This document shows positions 9,832-17,561 of a stretch of DNA of 64,000 bases, piece after piece. The DNA is from Maridesulfovibrio frigidus DSM 17176. GTDB taxonomy: Bacteria; Desulfobacterota; Desulfovibrionia; Desulfovibrionales; Desulfovibrionaceae. The stretch is taken from the NCBI RefSeq assembly GCF_000711735.1, contig NZ_JONL01000009.1, positions 20,712-84,711 on the forward strand. Reading direction: 5' to 3'. The stretch's first letter is position 1. Each line of letters opens with the position of its first letter. The translations under genes were made by a program, and so were the position numbers. The notes below the pieces were generated by a model that worked only from the letters and a program-made list of their open reading frames with translations, was not told the DNA's origin and did no database searches.

Positions 9832-11359
9832 ATCCCAACCCCTTCAAATTCTCCCGAATAGCAACATCAAGCTTCCGCCCCTCTTCCATCTGAGCAAAGA
9901 GAGTCTCGGTCAATTCAGCCATTTTTTCTTCAAAGGGGATGCCGTCATCTTCTATTTCTTCAGCTCCAACATAACGACCGGGAGTGAGCACATAGTCGTT
10001 AGCCGCAACATCTTCAAGCTTGGCGGCCTTACAGAATCCGGCAATGTCTTCGTACTTTCCGGCTGTTTCCTCACCTCTCCATGCGTGGTAGGTATCGGAT
10101 ATTTTCTTAATGTCCTCTTCGGTAAGCTCACGACGCACACGATCCACAAGAAAACCCATTTTGCGGGCATCTATGAATAGGATCTCTCCTTCACGACCGC
10201 GAAAGCCATTGGCCTTTTTACTGCGGGTCATAAACCAAAGACAGACAGGAATCTGGGTGGAATAAAAAAGCTGACCGGGCATGGCTACCATGCAGTCCAC
10301 AAGGTCATTATCCACTAAATTTTTACGGATTGTTTTTTCAGCTTTCTGATTGGTGGACATGGAACCGTTAGCCAGAACAACGCCTGCTGTTCCGGTCGGT
10401 TTCAAGTGATGCAGAATATGCGAAAGCCACGCATAGTTTGCGTTACCAGCCGGAGGTGTTCCCCATTTCCAACGCACATCATCGGAAAGCGTATCTCCGC
10501 CCCAATCACTTACGTTGAAAGGAGGATTCGCAAGGGTAAAATCAAATTTTAATGAGTTGTGTGCATCGGTGTAAAATGTACCTTCGGCATTCCATTTGAT
10601 ATCAGCATCAATACCGCGCACAGCCATATTCATTTTAGCCAGTCGCCATGTGGTATGGTTCATTTCCTGCCCGTAAATGGCAACATCACCAAGTCGCCCA
10701 CCATGCTCCTGCACGAACTTTTCGGACTGAACAAACATCCCACCGGAACCACAACAAGGGTCATAGATACGCCCTTTAAACGGTTCAATCATATTTACCA
10801 AAAGATTTACTACGGAACGAGGGGTGTAGAATTCACCACCTGCCCGCCCTTCCGCACTGGCAAAACGGCCTAAAAAGTATTCATATACCCGGCCCAGAAC
10901 ATCTTTGGATTTCGATTTAGCATCGCCCATACCGATTCCACTGAACAGATCAATAAGTTTACCAAGAACCTGTTTATTGAGCGAAGGACGCGCATAGTCC
11001 TTGGACAGAACACCTTTAAGCGGATCGTTCGATTTTTCAATGGCGATCATTGCATCATCAATGAGCTTACCAATGGTGGGTTGTTTCGCGTTGTTTTTAA
11101 GATTCTCCCAGCGAGCCTCTTTAGGTACCCAGAAAATATTCTCAGCAAGATATTCTTCCGAATCTTCCGCATCGCTGTATTCATCGGCAAGAAGCTCGGC
11201 ATGTTTCGCTTCAAACGCATCAGAAATATATTTTAAAAAAATCAGCCCAAGAGCTACATGCTTATATTCGGAGGCATCCATACCGCCACGCATTGCGTCA
11301 GCGGCCGCCCATAAATCGTTCTCTATACCAAGTGGGTCGTTAGCTTTCATTGCTACCAT
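9821..11359 (-). CDS. hsdM: Type I methyltransferase subunit M
   Basis: N6-adenine methyltransferase that modifies the HsdS-selected site. It has an N-terminal HsdM helical domain ([19 protein letters not shown]), the SAM-binding motif [12 protein letters not shown] near residue 200 and the catalytic NPPF motif ([16 protein letters not shown]) near 280. The C-terminal part contains GYGE at the very end. The length of 512 residues is typical. It is the first gene of the hsdM-hsdS-abiJ-like-hsdR order, so its promoter should lie in the spacer to the right. ATG 11359 and ATG 11350 are both possible; the upstream AGGAT is somewhat distant from either. Confidence 0.94.
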   Translation of the reverse strand: MVAMKANDPLGIENDLWAAADAMRGGMDASEYKHVALGLIFLKYISDAFEAKHAELLADEYSDAEDSEEYLAENIFWVPKEARWENLKNNAKQPTIGKLIDDAMIAIEKSNDPLKGVLSKDYARPSLNKQVLGKLIDLFSGIGMGDAKSKSKDVLGRVYEYFLGRFASAEGRAGGEFYTPRSVVNLLVNMIEPFKGRIYDPCCGSGGMFVQSEKFVQEHGGRLGDVAIYGQEMNHTTWRLAKMNMAVRGIDADIKWNAEGTFYTDAHNSLKFDFTLANPPFNVSDWGGDTLSDDVRWKWGTPPAGNANYAWLSHILHHLKPTGTAGVVLANGSMSTNQKAEKTIRKNLVDNDLVDCMVAMPGQLFYSTQIPVCLWFMTRSKKANGFRGREGEILFIDARKMGFLVDRVRRELTEEDIKKISDTYHAWRGEETAGKYEDIAGFCKAAKLEDVAANDYVLTPGRYVGAEEIEDDGIPFEEKMAELTETLFAQMEEGRKLDVAIRENLKGLGYGE

Positions 11360-11410
11360 TATATTTCATCTATCCTTATATATACGGCTCCAGCTCAAAG
11401 CTGAAAAACC

Positions 11411-11442
11411 AAAAAAATCCCGCTGATTTAAAACCAGCGGGA
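11411..11442 (-). terminator. Rho-independent terminator, minus strand
   Basis: Arms TCCCGCTG at 11418-11425 and CAGCGGGA at 11435-11442 form a GC-rich stem. On the minus strand the stem is followed by seven T (A-run 11411-11417). It would stop transcription coming from the IS relic to the right before it enters hsdM. Confidence 0.7.
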
Positions 11443-11509
11443 GGCTGTTAAATCATTAATCAAAAGATTGATTTAAGGATTAACTAAATAGGTTGGGAAT
11501 GGCAAGGGC

Positions 11510-11690
11510 GGTAGCAATAATCCACTTCAAACTTTCTGAGTAGCGGTTTGCCATATTTTTTGAACCATTACCGGATTAACCACGAACTGTAACCAAGTTG
11601 ATCAGCCGCTTCATTAAAAGAATATCCTAGATCAGTGACCAATTTAACTGCAGACTTCCTAAATTATTCTGAATACTTTCGATTAATCAT
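11510..11690 (-). pseudogene. Relic of an IS3-family orfA
   Basis: Reading leftward from ATG 11690 (AGGAG 8 nt upstream) gives MINRKYSE, stop, FRKSAVKLVTDLGYSFNEAA, then DQLGYSSWLIR, stop, WFKKYGK. This is the N-terminal helix-turn-helix of IS3-type OrfA (usual form KYSEEFRRSAVKLV... then SSWSIRRW). Two in-frame stops and the lack of any following orfB show it is dead. A nearby perfect palindrome at 11726-11751 may belong to its left end. Confidence 0.7.
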
Positions 11691-11725
11691 GAGTGGTTCT
11701 CCTGCATGAGCTAACCTTAACCTAT

Positions 11726-11751
11726 CGCCCTATATCCGGGTCTATAGGGCG
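11726..11751. repeat. Hairpin palindrome beside IS3 relic
   Basis: CGCCCTATA at 11726-11734 and TATAGGGCG at 11743-11751 form a perfect 9-bp inverted repeat with an 8-nt loop. It lies upstream of the orfA relic and may be part of the insertion-sequence left end or its promoter. The rest of 11360-12035 holds no gene that I can support. Confidence 0.55.
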
Positions 11752-12035
11752 CTTCAACTTCTTCTGCAGAAAAACCGCAATACAAACCAGTTAATAAAAA
11801 ACACTTGAATTATTTTAAAAATCAGTTACTCTCAATAGAATCTACGAATACTATTATATTTATTTACATTTTTTATGAAACTAATTCTTTTATTTCGCGA
11901 TAATATAAAAAACAGAAACTAAGTTTAATTTTCGGATTATTTGTTGCTGCCTTTAACAATGGTTGTGAGTGTAATTAAATATTATTAATCAAACCTGTTA
12001 AGCTTGGGATGTATGAATCCTAAAAAGGAGGGGAA

Positions 12036-12341
12036 ATGTCTGGAAAAAAATTAATTGAATTTATTGAGCTTGCGCAACAAAACGAAAAACTTGGCGAAAG
12101 GCTTACGTCAATCAAAGAACCTGAGAATAACGATGAAAAGCAAAAAGTCTTTGAAAAAATTGTTTCGATAGGGGCGGAGTATAAATACTCTTTCACGACA
12201 GAAGACTGTGACTCCGTATGGAAAGATAAAAAGAAAGCTGTTGCAAATAAATCCCTATCTGGGGACCAATCAAGTGTACAAGCTAAACACTGCATCATAT
12301 CAGGATTTGAGTGTAAAGCGATCGCTGGTGTTTTGAAATAA
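12036..12341 (+). CDS. Nif11-type RiPP precursor peptide
   Basis: A 101-residue peptide with a Nif11-like leader: an N-terminal helix KKLIEFIELAQQNEKLGERL, then a second helical segment and YKYSFTTEDCDSVWKDKKK, matching the family pattern of two helices ending in a 'G-y-x-f-t-x-e-d' turn. The probable core (about residues 68-101) is short, rich in small and polar residues, and has two cysteines spaced C-x6-C (C86 and C93); C58 lies in the leader. No double-glycine cleavage motif is evident. The Shine-Dalgarno AAGGAGG is very strong, 5-6 nt before ATG. A radical SAM/SPASM enzyme follows 50 bp downstream, so the peptide is probably its substrate. Product class unknown. Confidence 0.72.
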   Translation: MSGKKLIEFIELAQQNEKLGERLTSIKEPENNDEKQKVFEKIVSIGAEYKYSFTTEDCDSVWKDKKKAVANKSLSGDQSSVQAKHCIISGFECKAIAGVLK

Positions 12342-12348
12342 TTCAACT

Positions 12349-12381
12349 GCTCCATCGTATACAAAGTTTATGCGGTGGAGC
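12349..12381 (+). promoter_or_regulatory. Intercistronic hairpin masking the radical SAM ribosome-binding site
   Basis: GCTCCATCG at 12349-12357 pairs with CGGTGGAGC at 12373-12381 (one G-U pair), with a 15-nt loop. The GGAG at 12377-12380 that serves ATG 12392 lies in the 3' arm. This could keep enzyme synthesis low relative to the precursor peptide. The pairing is seen; the control role is inferred. Confidence 0.5.
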
Positions 12382-12391
12382 TAATATTATT

Positions 12392-13744
12392 ATGAATACA
12401 CAAAAAGCAATTCTTAAAAAAAACTGGACACTAAGAGGTTGGACAGATCTTCCCCATGCATTAGTTAACATTAAAGATGGGATGGTATTGCAATTAAATC
12501 CCAAAGAATATCATGTTGCTAGTGCATGCAATGGCAAAACTAACTTTAACTCTTTCGCATTTCACGGACAACACATCAGCATACTTAAACAATTTATCAA
12601 TAACAACATTGCGAGATATTGTAGTTCTGATGCAAACATATTAGACTATCAAAGATATAAAATAGCATCTACCTTTCGAGTTCATGGACTTTTGTGGTCT
12701 ATAACAGGAAGATGCAACCTTAATTGTAAACACTGTTACCTAGGGCATAAATTTAGAAAAATTGAGCTTAATACAAAAGAAATCCTAAATATTATTTCTC
12801 AACTTAAAGAGTCTAATATAAATTCCGTTTCCCTGACAGGGGGAGAACCATTTCTAAGAAAAGATCTCCATAAAATTATTAGCTTCTTGCTAAATGCTAA
12901 CTTTAGAATCCCACTAATAATGACAAATGGATTATTAGTGGGCGAGCACGATCTGCATTACTTTAAAGAGATTAACTTAAATACTGATTTTCAGATAAGT
13001 TTTGATGGTTTTGGATTTCATAATGAGATGCGAAGGAGCTTAGATGCAGAGGATTTAGTTGTTGAAAAAATTGTACTACTTAAGAGGCATGAATATAGTG
13101 TAATTATTTCTTCATGCTTAACGAACTTTAATAAAAGAAGTATTGAGAAAACGTATTCATTTTTAAAAAACATTGGAATCAAAACTTGGAGAGTTTCTGT
13201 CCCACAAAACACAGGAAATTGGCTTAAATATACAAATCATATATCTTTTAAAGAAGCTAGGGATATATATAACTATATCTTTGAGTTGTGGTTATTAGAC
13301 AATAAACCATTTAATCTTAAATTGGGTCCTTTCTTTAACAGTGAGGCTAGCATGAGATACAAGAGGAATGAACTGTCGACAAAATACGACATTTATTCAT
13401 GCAATGCCTTGAGATTCACCCCTTATCTCCTGCCTGATGGGACTTTACTACCATGCACAGGATTTACAGGAAGTCGACTGCAAGGCGACATGCTTAATGT
13501 GCTGACTGATTCCTTTAAATACGCCTGGGAACATCCTTTTATGAGGAAAATAGTTAGCATCAAAGTTAAAGATTTGTTTATAAGTAATCCTGAATGCGAG
13601 AAATGTGCTCACTTAGAAAAATGTTCTCTAGGGTGTAGGGCGAACGCATTAACTGAAGAAGGATTGTTATTTGGGAAAGATCCAATTTGTTGCGATGCAT
13701 GGAAGTCTGGGTTAGCTGACTCGCTGTATCAACAGTGTACATAA
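12392..13744 (+). CDS. Radical SAM/SPASM peptide-modifying enzyme
   Basis: A 450-residue radical SAM enzyme predicted to modify the adjacent Nif11-type peptide. Residues 1-75 (WTLRGWTDLPHALVNIKDGM, then QLNPKEYHVASACNGK) resemble the PqqD/RRE-like leader-binding region of peptide maturases. The radical SAM cluster motif is CNLNCKHC with C108, C112 and C115, followed by SLTGGEPFLRKDL. The C-terminal SPASM-type region has cysteines for auxiliary clusters: YSCNALRF, LLPCTGF, then NPECEKCAHLEKCSLGCRAN and ICC. No transporter or leader protease lies next to it, so export or maturation must use other genes. The sequence is AT-richer than the hsd operon, which fits separate acquisition. Confidence 0.88.
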   Translation: MNTQKAILKKNWTLRGWTDLPHALVNIKDGMVLQLNPKEYHVASACNGKTNFNSFAFHGQHISILKQFINNNIARYCSSDANILDYQRYKIASTFRVHGLLWSITGRCNLNCKHCYLGHKFRKIELNTKEILNIISQLKESNINSVSLTGGEPFLRKDLHKIISFLLNANFRIPLIMTNGLLVGEHDLHYFKEINLNTDFQISFDGFGFHNEMRRSLDAEDLVVEKIVLLKRHEYSVIISSCLTNFNKRSIEKTYSFLKNIGIKTWRVSVPQNTGNWLKYTNHISFKEARDIYNYIFELWLLDNKPFNLKLGPFFNSEASMRYKRNELSTKYDIYSCNALRFTPYLLPDGTLLPCTGFTGSRLQGDMLNVLTDSFKYAWEHPFMRKIVSIKVKDLFISNPECEKCAHLEKCSLGCRANALTEEGLLFGKDPICCDAWKSGLADSLYQQCT

Positions 13745-13751
13745 TGACTCT

Positions 13752-13787
13752 TTTAGACTGTTTGCAGTCTAAACTGCAGCATTTTTT
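13752..13787 (+). terminator. Possible terminator after the radical SAM gene
   Basis: A perfect 9-bp stem, TTTAGACTG (13752-13760) and CAGTCTAAA (13765-13773), with a TTTG loop is followed 8 nt later by six T (13782-13787). The gap before the T-run weakens the call. It starts 8 bp after the stop codon. Confidence 0.5.
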
Positions 13788-13980
13788 AGAATGGCCTTTG
13801 AAAATTTGCAAAAATTAATTATATAGACAACTATAACAAACTTTAGACAAAATCATCCAAGTGGAGCTACACCGTAAAAACGCTCATCAAACAAAGTCTG
13901 CGCTTATAAATTTATCTGATCTAAACAGCAAACTTTAGCAACTATACAAACTGCATAGCAACACCCCATTAGCATGCACA

Positions 13981-14925
13981 TTAAAATGTTCTTTTAGCAA
14001 AAACAGAGTAAGCCATAGGTTCTTTACTCACCTCTTTACAATTACTTGCAAACATTGGTGCAATCGTCCCTGCCGCAGCTATAAACGGCGATGGATTATC
14101 CAAAGAACACGTAACACCTACAGAAAAGAGTGGGATAACATATTGAAATGCAATTTTTTTCCACCTACTGCGCAAAGCATCCTCAATTTCAGCAGACTTG
14201 ATCGCAAAAATTGATTTAGATTGGTCAATTATCTCTTCATACTCACATTCAATATCTGAAATACTACAAATTTTATCCACCTCTCGTTCCACAAATATTC
14301 TAAACTGAGTTAATAGATCTCCATGCTGCATTTTAAAAAACAATACATCATCGATGCTAATATGCTCATCAGGAACAGGTAACAAAAAGTCGAGAAGCTC
14401 ATTCCTAACTTGAGTTTTCATAAAATTTTGTCTTAATCTCTGAATAGGATAGCCATTATAAGTAACCGGGTCAGCCATAATATCTTCATCACGAGACAAG
14501 TTTAAGGCTATAAAACTCATGAAATGATTAGCTAATCCGCGAGGCATTTCATACCATGGATAGTTATCACTTTTTGCAACTCCAATTTCTACTAGTCGCT
14601 CACCCAAATCACCTAATTTTTCCATATGCACCTGAGCAGTAAATCTTTTTCCTTCAAAGAATTTACTCCCTTTCTTTCTGACTGTGCGCTTAGCATAATG
14701 GAAAAACTTATCAAACTCCCTACTTGATATTTTACCTGCAGGGGTTACTGGTACTACCAATTCGTTTCGAACTAATTGCAACATAAAAGGAGTATACATA
14801 TCAGGGTGATAGTAATATTCCATTGGAACAATTGACATAACTTTATCCCAATATAACAAGACCTTATAAAGCCATTTAGCATCCGGAACATTTATATATG
14901 GGTAATATAATGCATTACTTTTCAT
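13981..14925 (-). CDS. DUF6236-like hypothetical protein
   Basis: A 314-residue soluble protein of unknown function. The opening SNALYYPYINVPDAKWLYKV, then LLYWDKVMSIVP, matches what I recall of the DUF6236 family, whose members open with a 'YYPY-I...W-L-K-x-x-L-Y-W-D-x-I...I-V-P' pattern and often sit on mobile or defence islands. ATG 14925 was chosen because GGAGG lies 5 nt upstream; a TTG four codons earlier is less likely. It overlaps the stop of the preceding exported-protein gene by 11 bp, so the two are probably translated together. No catalytic motif is visible. It runs opposite to the RiPP locus. Confidence 0.62.
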   Translation of the reverse strand: MKSNALYYPYINVPDAKWLYKVLLYWDKVMSIVPMEYYYHPDMYTPFMLQLVRNELVVPVTPAGKISSREFDKFFHYAKRTVRKKGSKFFEGKRFTAQVHMEKLGDLGERLVEIGVAKSDNYPWYEMPRGLANHFMSFIALNLSRDEDIMADPVTYNGYPIQRLRQNFMKTQVRNELLDFLLPVPDEHISIDDVLFFKMQHGDLLTQFRIFVEREVDKICSISDIECEYEEIIDQSKSIFAIKSAEIEDALRSRWKKIAFQYVIPLFSVGVTCSLDNPSPFIAAAGTIAPMFASNCKEVSKEPMAYSVFAKRTF

Positions 14926-15832
14926 ACAAACCTCCAACTATCTCCCCTTCCAACGCCCCAATCCGCCCCTCAACACCCCGAATCACCCCTAAATACTCAC
15001 TCTCAGTCTTATAAAAATGCTTATTCACATATCGCGCAGACTCCACAGTCTCCACTTTGATCGGAACAACCAAAACTTCGACCTGATTCGGTAAAAGCTT
15101 CAACGACGAAAAATGTGTCCCAACATTGTATTCGAGAGAATCGCTCTGCCCAGCTTTGATAGGAGTAGTAAGTTTGAATACCTCATCGTCTTGCGCCTGC
15201 CTGTCTCCAGATTTTAGTTGAAATTTAAGCTTGATGGACTGAATGTCTTTTCCACTATTGTTGTGGATAGAAACTTTAACATCGGCTGATTCAATTTTCC
15301 CCATCGGTTTGCCAGTAACACTCATGAGTTCATTTAAGACATATGTCTTTTCTATTTTCAATTTAGGGATGACTGCTTTTGCCTGCTCTCGGGCGGCATT
15401 GCATTTTTTAAGTTCTTCAAGTTCAGTAGAATATTGTTTCAGCTTTTTTCGGAGCCTTTCCAGTTCGCGTAGACGTTCATAATCATGTTGTTCTTTCACG
15501 ATCACAGCAGCGCGGTCATTAATCTGCTCGACGGTGAATCCATCAAGCTCCTTGAGCCTTTTCATAAACAAAATGTCGCCCCATGCTTCCTGCTGCTGTC
15601 CAAGCGCATAAACTTCTGGGAGACGTACATCTGAGCCTAAGCGTTTGATCTCACCATTAGAAACAATGGTTGCAAAGGACTTCCGGAGAGCATCTTTATC
15701 CGCAACACTCATATCTTTTATGAGAGCACCAGCGGAGGATTTGAATTCTTTTTCAGACGATGTGTCTAAAGACACATCACCCCATCCAACAAGAAAGAAA
15801 AGTGAGAGTAAAACTGCTAAATATTTCTTCAT
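14915..15832 (-). CDS. Exported DUF6694-like protein with lost lipobox cysteine
   Basis: About 305 residues. It has a signal-peptide-like start (MKKYLAVLLSLFFLVGWGD), followed by SLDTSSEKEFKSSAGALI, which matches the start of DUF6694-type lipoproteins where the expected sequence is LVGCGD. Here the codon is TGG (Trp) in place of the lipobox Cys, so lipidation should fail. A coiled coil follows (about 115-150, LRELERLRKKLKQYSTELEE), then a beta-rich half (DVKVSIHNNSGKDIQSIKLK) that resembles domains built on a 'nonlipidated' Ig-like fold. ATG 15832 was chosen because it opens a standard signal peptide. It overlaps the next gene by 11 bp. Function unknown. Confidence 0.6.
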   Translation of the reverse strand: MKKYLAVLLSLFFLVGWGDVSLDTSSEKEFKSSAGALIKDMSVADKDALRKSFATIVSNGEIKRLGSDVRLPEVYALGQQQEAWGDILFMKRLKELDGFTVEQINDRAAVIVKEQHDYERLRELERLRKKLKQYSTELEELKKCNAAREQAKAVIPKLKIEKTYVLNELMSVTGKPMGKIESADVKVSIHNNSGKDIQSIKLKFQLKSGDRQAQDDEVFKLTTPIKAGQSDSLEYNVGTHFSSLKLLPNQVEVLVVPIKVETVESARYVNKHFYKTESEYLGVIRGVEGRIGALEGEIVGGLYEK

Positions 15833-15982
15833 TATATTATGCATATCCTTAACTAGAGCTAAGCGTATTTATGTGAATATTTTAAAGATTAAAATTAAAA
15901 TGCAATAACCAAAATCATACTATTTTTAGTCAAAAAAAATTGACCCACATGCCTTTACACCATGTAGGCCAATCAGATCTTC

Positions 15983-16366
15983 TTAATATCCAGATGCAAT
16001 TTTTTCATCACAGACACCCGGATCACTCTTGGAAGTCTCGTCAGATGTTCCTAAAGTAAGGCGAACAATCTCTAGCCCAACTTCTCCATGCTCTTTTATC
16101 AGCCTTTCTGCTTCACGCATCCGAAGGACTACAGGATCACCAACCTCATCTTTACGAAACATCTCCCCGTCTCCGGTAAGAATCCATGTTCCGTCCACAC
16201 CAAATTTATTACAAATATTAGCCAAGAAAAGAGCCTTCGGAGCTCCTTTCCCATTAATATAGTTATCTAAGCTGGTTGTAGATATTTCAGCTCCACGGCA
16301 AAAATCAGCTTTGCTAATATCAAGAGCCTCTTTAACCGCCAAAAATCGTTGAACAATACTTTTCAT
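15983..16366 (-). CDS. CI-like HTH repressor
   Basis: About 127 residues with an XRE-type helix-turn-helix (FLAVKEALDISKADFCRGAE, then ISTTSLDNYINGKGAPKALF) and the phage-repressor-like WILTGDGEMFR segment. It lacks a LexA-type peptidase domain, so it is not a self-cleaving CI. ATG 16366 has GGTGA 8 nt upstream. It is divergent from a second HTH gene across an operator region, the usual lysogeny-type switch, and probably controls excision genes of the element. Confidence 0.78.
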   Translation of the reverse strand: MKSIVQRFLAVKEALDISKADFCRGAEISTTSLDNYINGKGAPKALFLANICNKFGVDGTWILTGDGEMFRKDEVGDPVVLRMREAERLIKEHGEVGLEIVRLTLGTSDETSKSDPGVCDEKIASGY

Positions 16367-16387
16367 GTAAAATGTCACCAGTTTTTT

Positions 16388-16427
16388 GTAAAAAGTTGTT
16401 GACTATGGCAAACTTTTTACATTATCT
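16388..16427 (+). promoter_or_regulatory. Divergent control region: promoter and operator
   Basis: The plus-strand promoter has -35 TTGACT (16399-16404), a 17-bp spacer and -10 TTATCT (16422-16427). Perfect inverted arms GTAAAAAGTT (16388-16397) and AACTTTTTAC (16411-16420) overlap the -35 and spacer, so a repressor bound there would block the rightward promoter. It lies between the CI-like and Cro-like genes. Confidence 0.72.
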
Positions 16428-16483
16428 CTTAAATCAACACACGCATATATTAAAAAAACCTTCAACTGATTGAGGTTACATTG

Positions 16484-16762
16484 ATGATTAACCAAACTGG
16501 CGACTCAGCGCAAGCATCCTTTACTACTGAAACTATTCCAACTCACTTCTTGAGACGTGCATGGATGGAAAATATTGGGCTTACAAATGTGAAGCTTGCA
16601 AAAAGATTTGATCTAACCCCTGCGCGGGTATCATCGATTATTCGTGGTGGAGAATGTCCCCAAAAATATATTGATATCCTCCGCGATGAATACGAAATGC
16701 CAGCAGATCTTATTCCTATCCGTAGCAGAGAAAAAACCGGACCTAAGCCTAAAACTAAATAA
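16484..16762 (+). CDS. Cro-like HTH protein
   Basis: A 92-residue protein with a helix-turn-helix: FLRRAWMENIGLTNVKLAKR, then FDLTPARVSSIIRGGECP. It has a basic C-terminal tail (KTGPKPKTK). The start is ATG 16484 with GAGG 8 nt upstream; a TTG at 16481 is in frame but unneeded. It is the first gene of the rightward group that ends with the excisionase-like gene, and it is driven by the promoter at 16399-16427. Confidence 0.72.
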   Translation: MINQTGDSAQASFTTETIPTHFLRRAWMENIGLTNVKLAKRFDLTPARVSSIIRGGECPQKYIDILRDEYEMPADLIPIRSREKTGPKPKTK

Positions 16763-16843
16763 ATAGAAAACAGCCGGATGTAGAATACGTTCTCTTTGGT
16801 TCATGGTCACGTTAATAGCGGCGTAAATTTCAGGAGTAATCAC

Positions 16844-17284
16844 ATGAGCTTCATAGATATAGTTCGGAAAATGGTTCTTGATTCAGATATCGGAGCTCGT
16901 GCTGTAGCGGAGATGGTTAGCAAAAAATATCATGTTCTTATGAATGAATTGAACTCTGAGAATACTAGCCACAAGCTTGGAGCAGACCTTCTTGAACCAT
17001 TGATGAAGGCTTGCCGTTCAGATGCTCCGATGCACCACCTTGCCGCAAGTATGGGCGGACTTTTCATAAGAGTACCTGAAGAGAACTGCTCCAACACAAG
17101 TCTTGTTAAAGCCGTTAAAGAATTCGGCGAACTCATAGCTGTCTACGGGCAGGCAATTGAAGAGGGTAAGCTGAGTAGTAATGATAAAAAAAGAATCCGC
17201 AAAGAGGGTCAAGAAGCTTTAACAGCAATTCAAGAACTTCTATGCGGATTAGATGGAACTGCTGAGCATAATCCTCGCGCTTAG
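16844..17284 (+). CDS. CII-like phage regulatory protein (Phage_CP76 type)
   Basis: A 146-residue protein resembling the P2/CP76 regulatory-protein family: VLDSDIGARAVAEMVSKKYH, VLMNELNSENTSHKLGADLL, then a conserved His pair in APMHHLAASMGG. The C-terminal part is a helical polar region (AVKEFGELIAVYGQAIEEGK). ATG 16844 has AGGAG 7 nt upstream; the longer frame from 16796 has no such signal. It lies in the rightward regulatory group of the element and is probably a transcriptional regulator of transfer or excision genes. Confidence 0.72.
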   Translation: MSFIDIVRKMVLDSDIGARAVAEMVSKKYHVLMNELNSENTSHKLGADLLEPLMKACRSDAPMHHLAASMGGLFIRVPEENCSNTSLVKAVKEFGELIAVYGQAIEEGKLSSNDKKRIRKEGQEALTAIQELLCGLDGTAEHNPRA

Positions 17285-17324
17285 TGTGCAGCAACAGAAA
17301 CTAGGCTTTTAATGGAGCAGCAAC

Positions 17325-17555
17325 ATGACAAAAGACGAATTGAAAGAACACCTTCTAAGCACCCTCCCCCCGATTCTATGCAGACAGGGCGTAGAAAAAT
17401 ATACAGGTGGACTCATCAAGGCCCAAACAATGCGCAAGATGGATTGTCAGGGTACCGGCCCTTTAGAAGGACGATTTAAACGTAATCGTAAAGTTTTCTA
17501 CACCCGCGAACCGTTTGTTGACTGGTTCATAGAGGAATCTAACCCGCTGGTTTAA
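17325..17555 (+). CDS. Excisionase-like small protein
   Basis: A 76-residue basic protein next to, and convergent with, the integrase; the two overlap by 4 bp. The sequence (GVEKYTGGLIKAQTMRKMDC, then GRFKRNRKVFYTREPFVDWF) fits a small winged-helix protein of the AlpA/Xis type: 'tggli...r...G...g.f..nrk..y....dwf'. GGAG is 7 nt before ATG. Its position between phage-type regulators and the integrase supports an excision role. That role is inferred. Confidence 0.6.
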   Translation: MTKDELKEHLLSTLPPILCRQGVEKYTGGLIKAQTMRKMDCQGTGPLEGRFKRNRKVFYTREPFVDWFIEESNPLV

Positions 17556-17561
17556 ACCAGC
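17546..17561. terminator. Palindrome at the convergent xis/int junction
   Basis: A perfect 16-bp palindrome, GCTGGTTTAAACCAGC, spans both stop codons. It could form a short bidirectional hairpin between the converging genes but has no clear T-run, so terminator activity is a guess. Confidence 0.35.
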
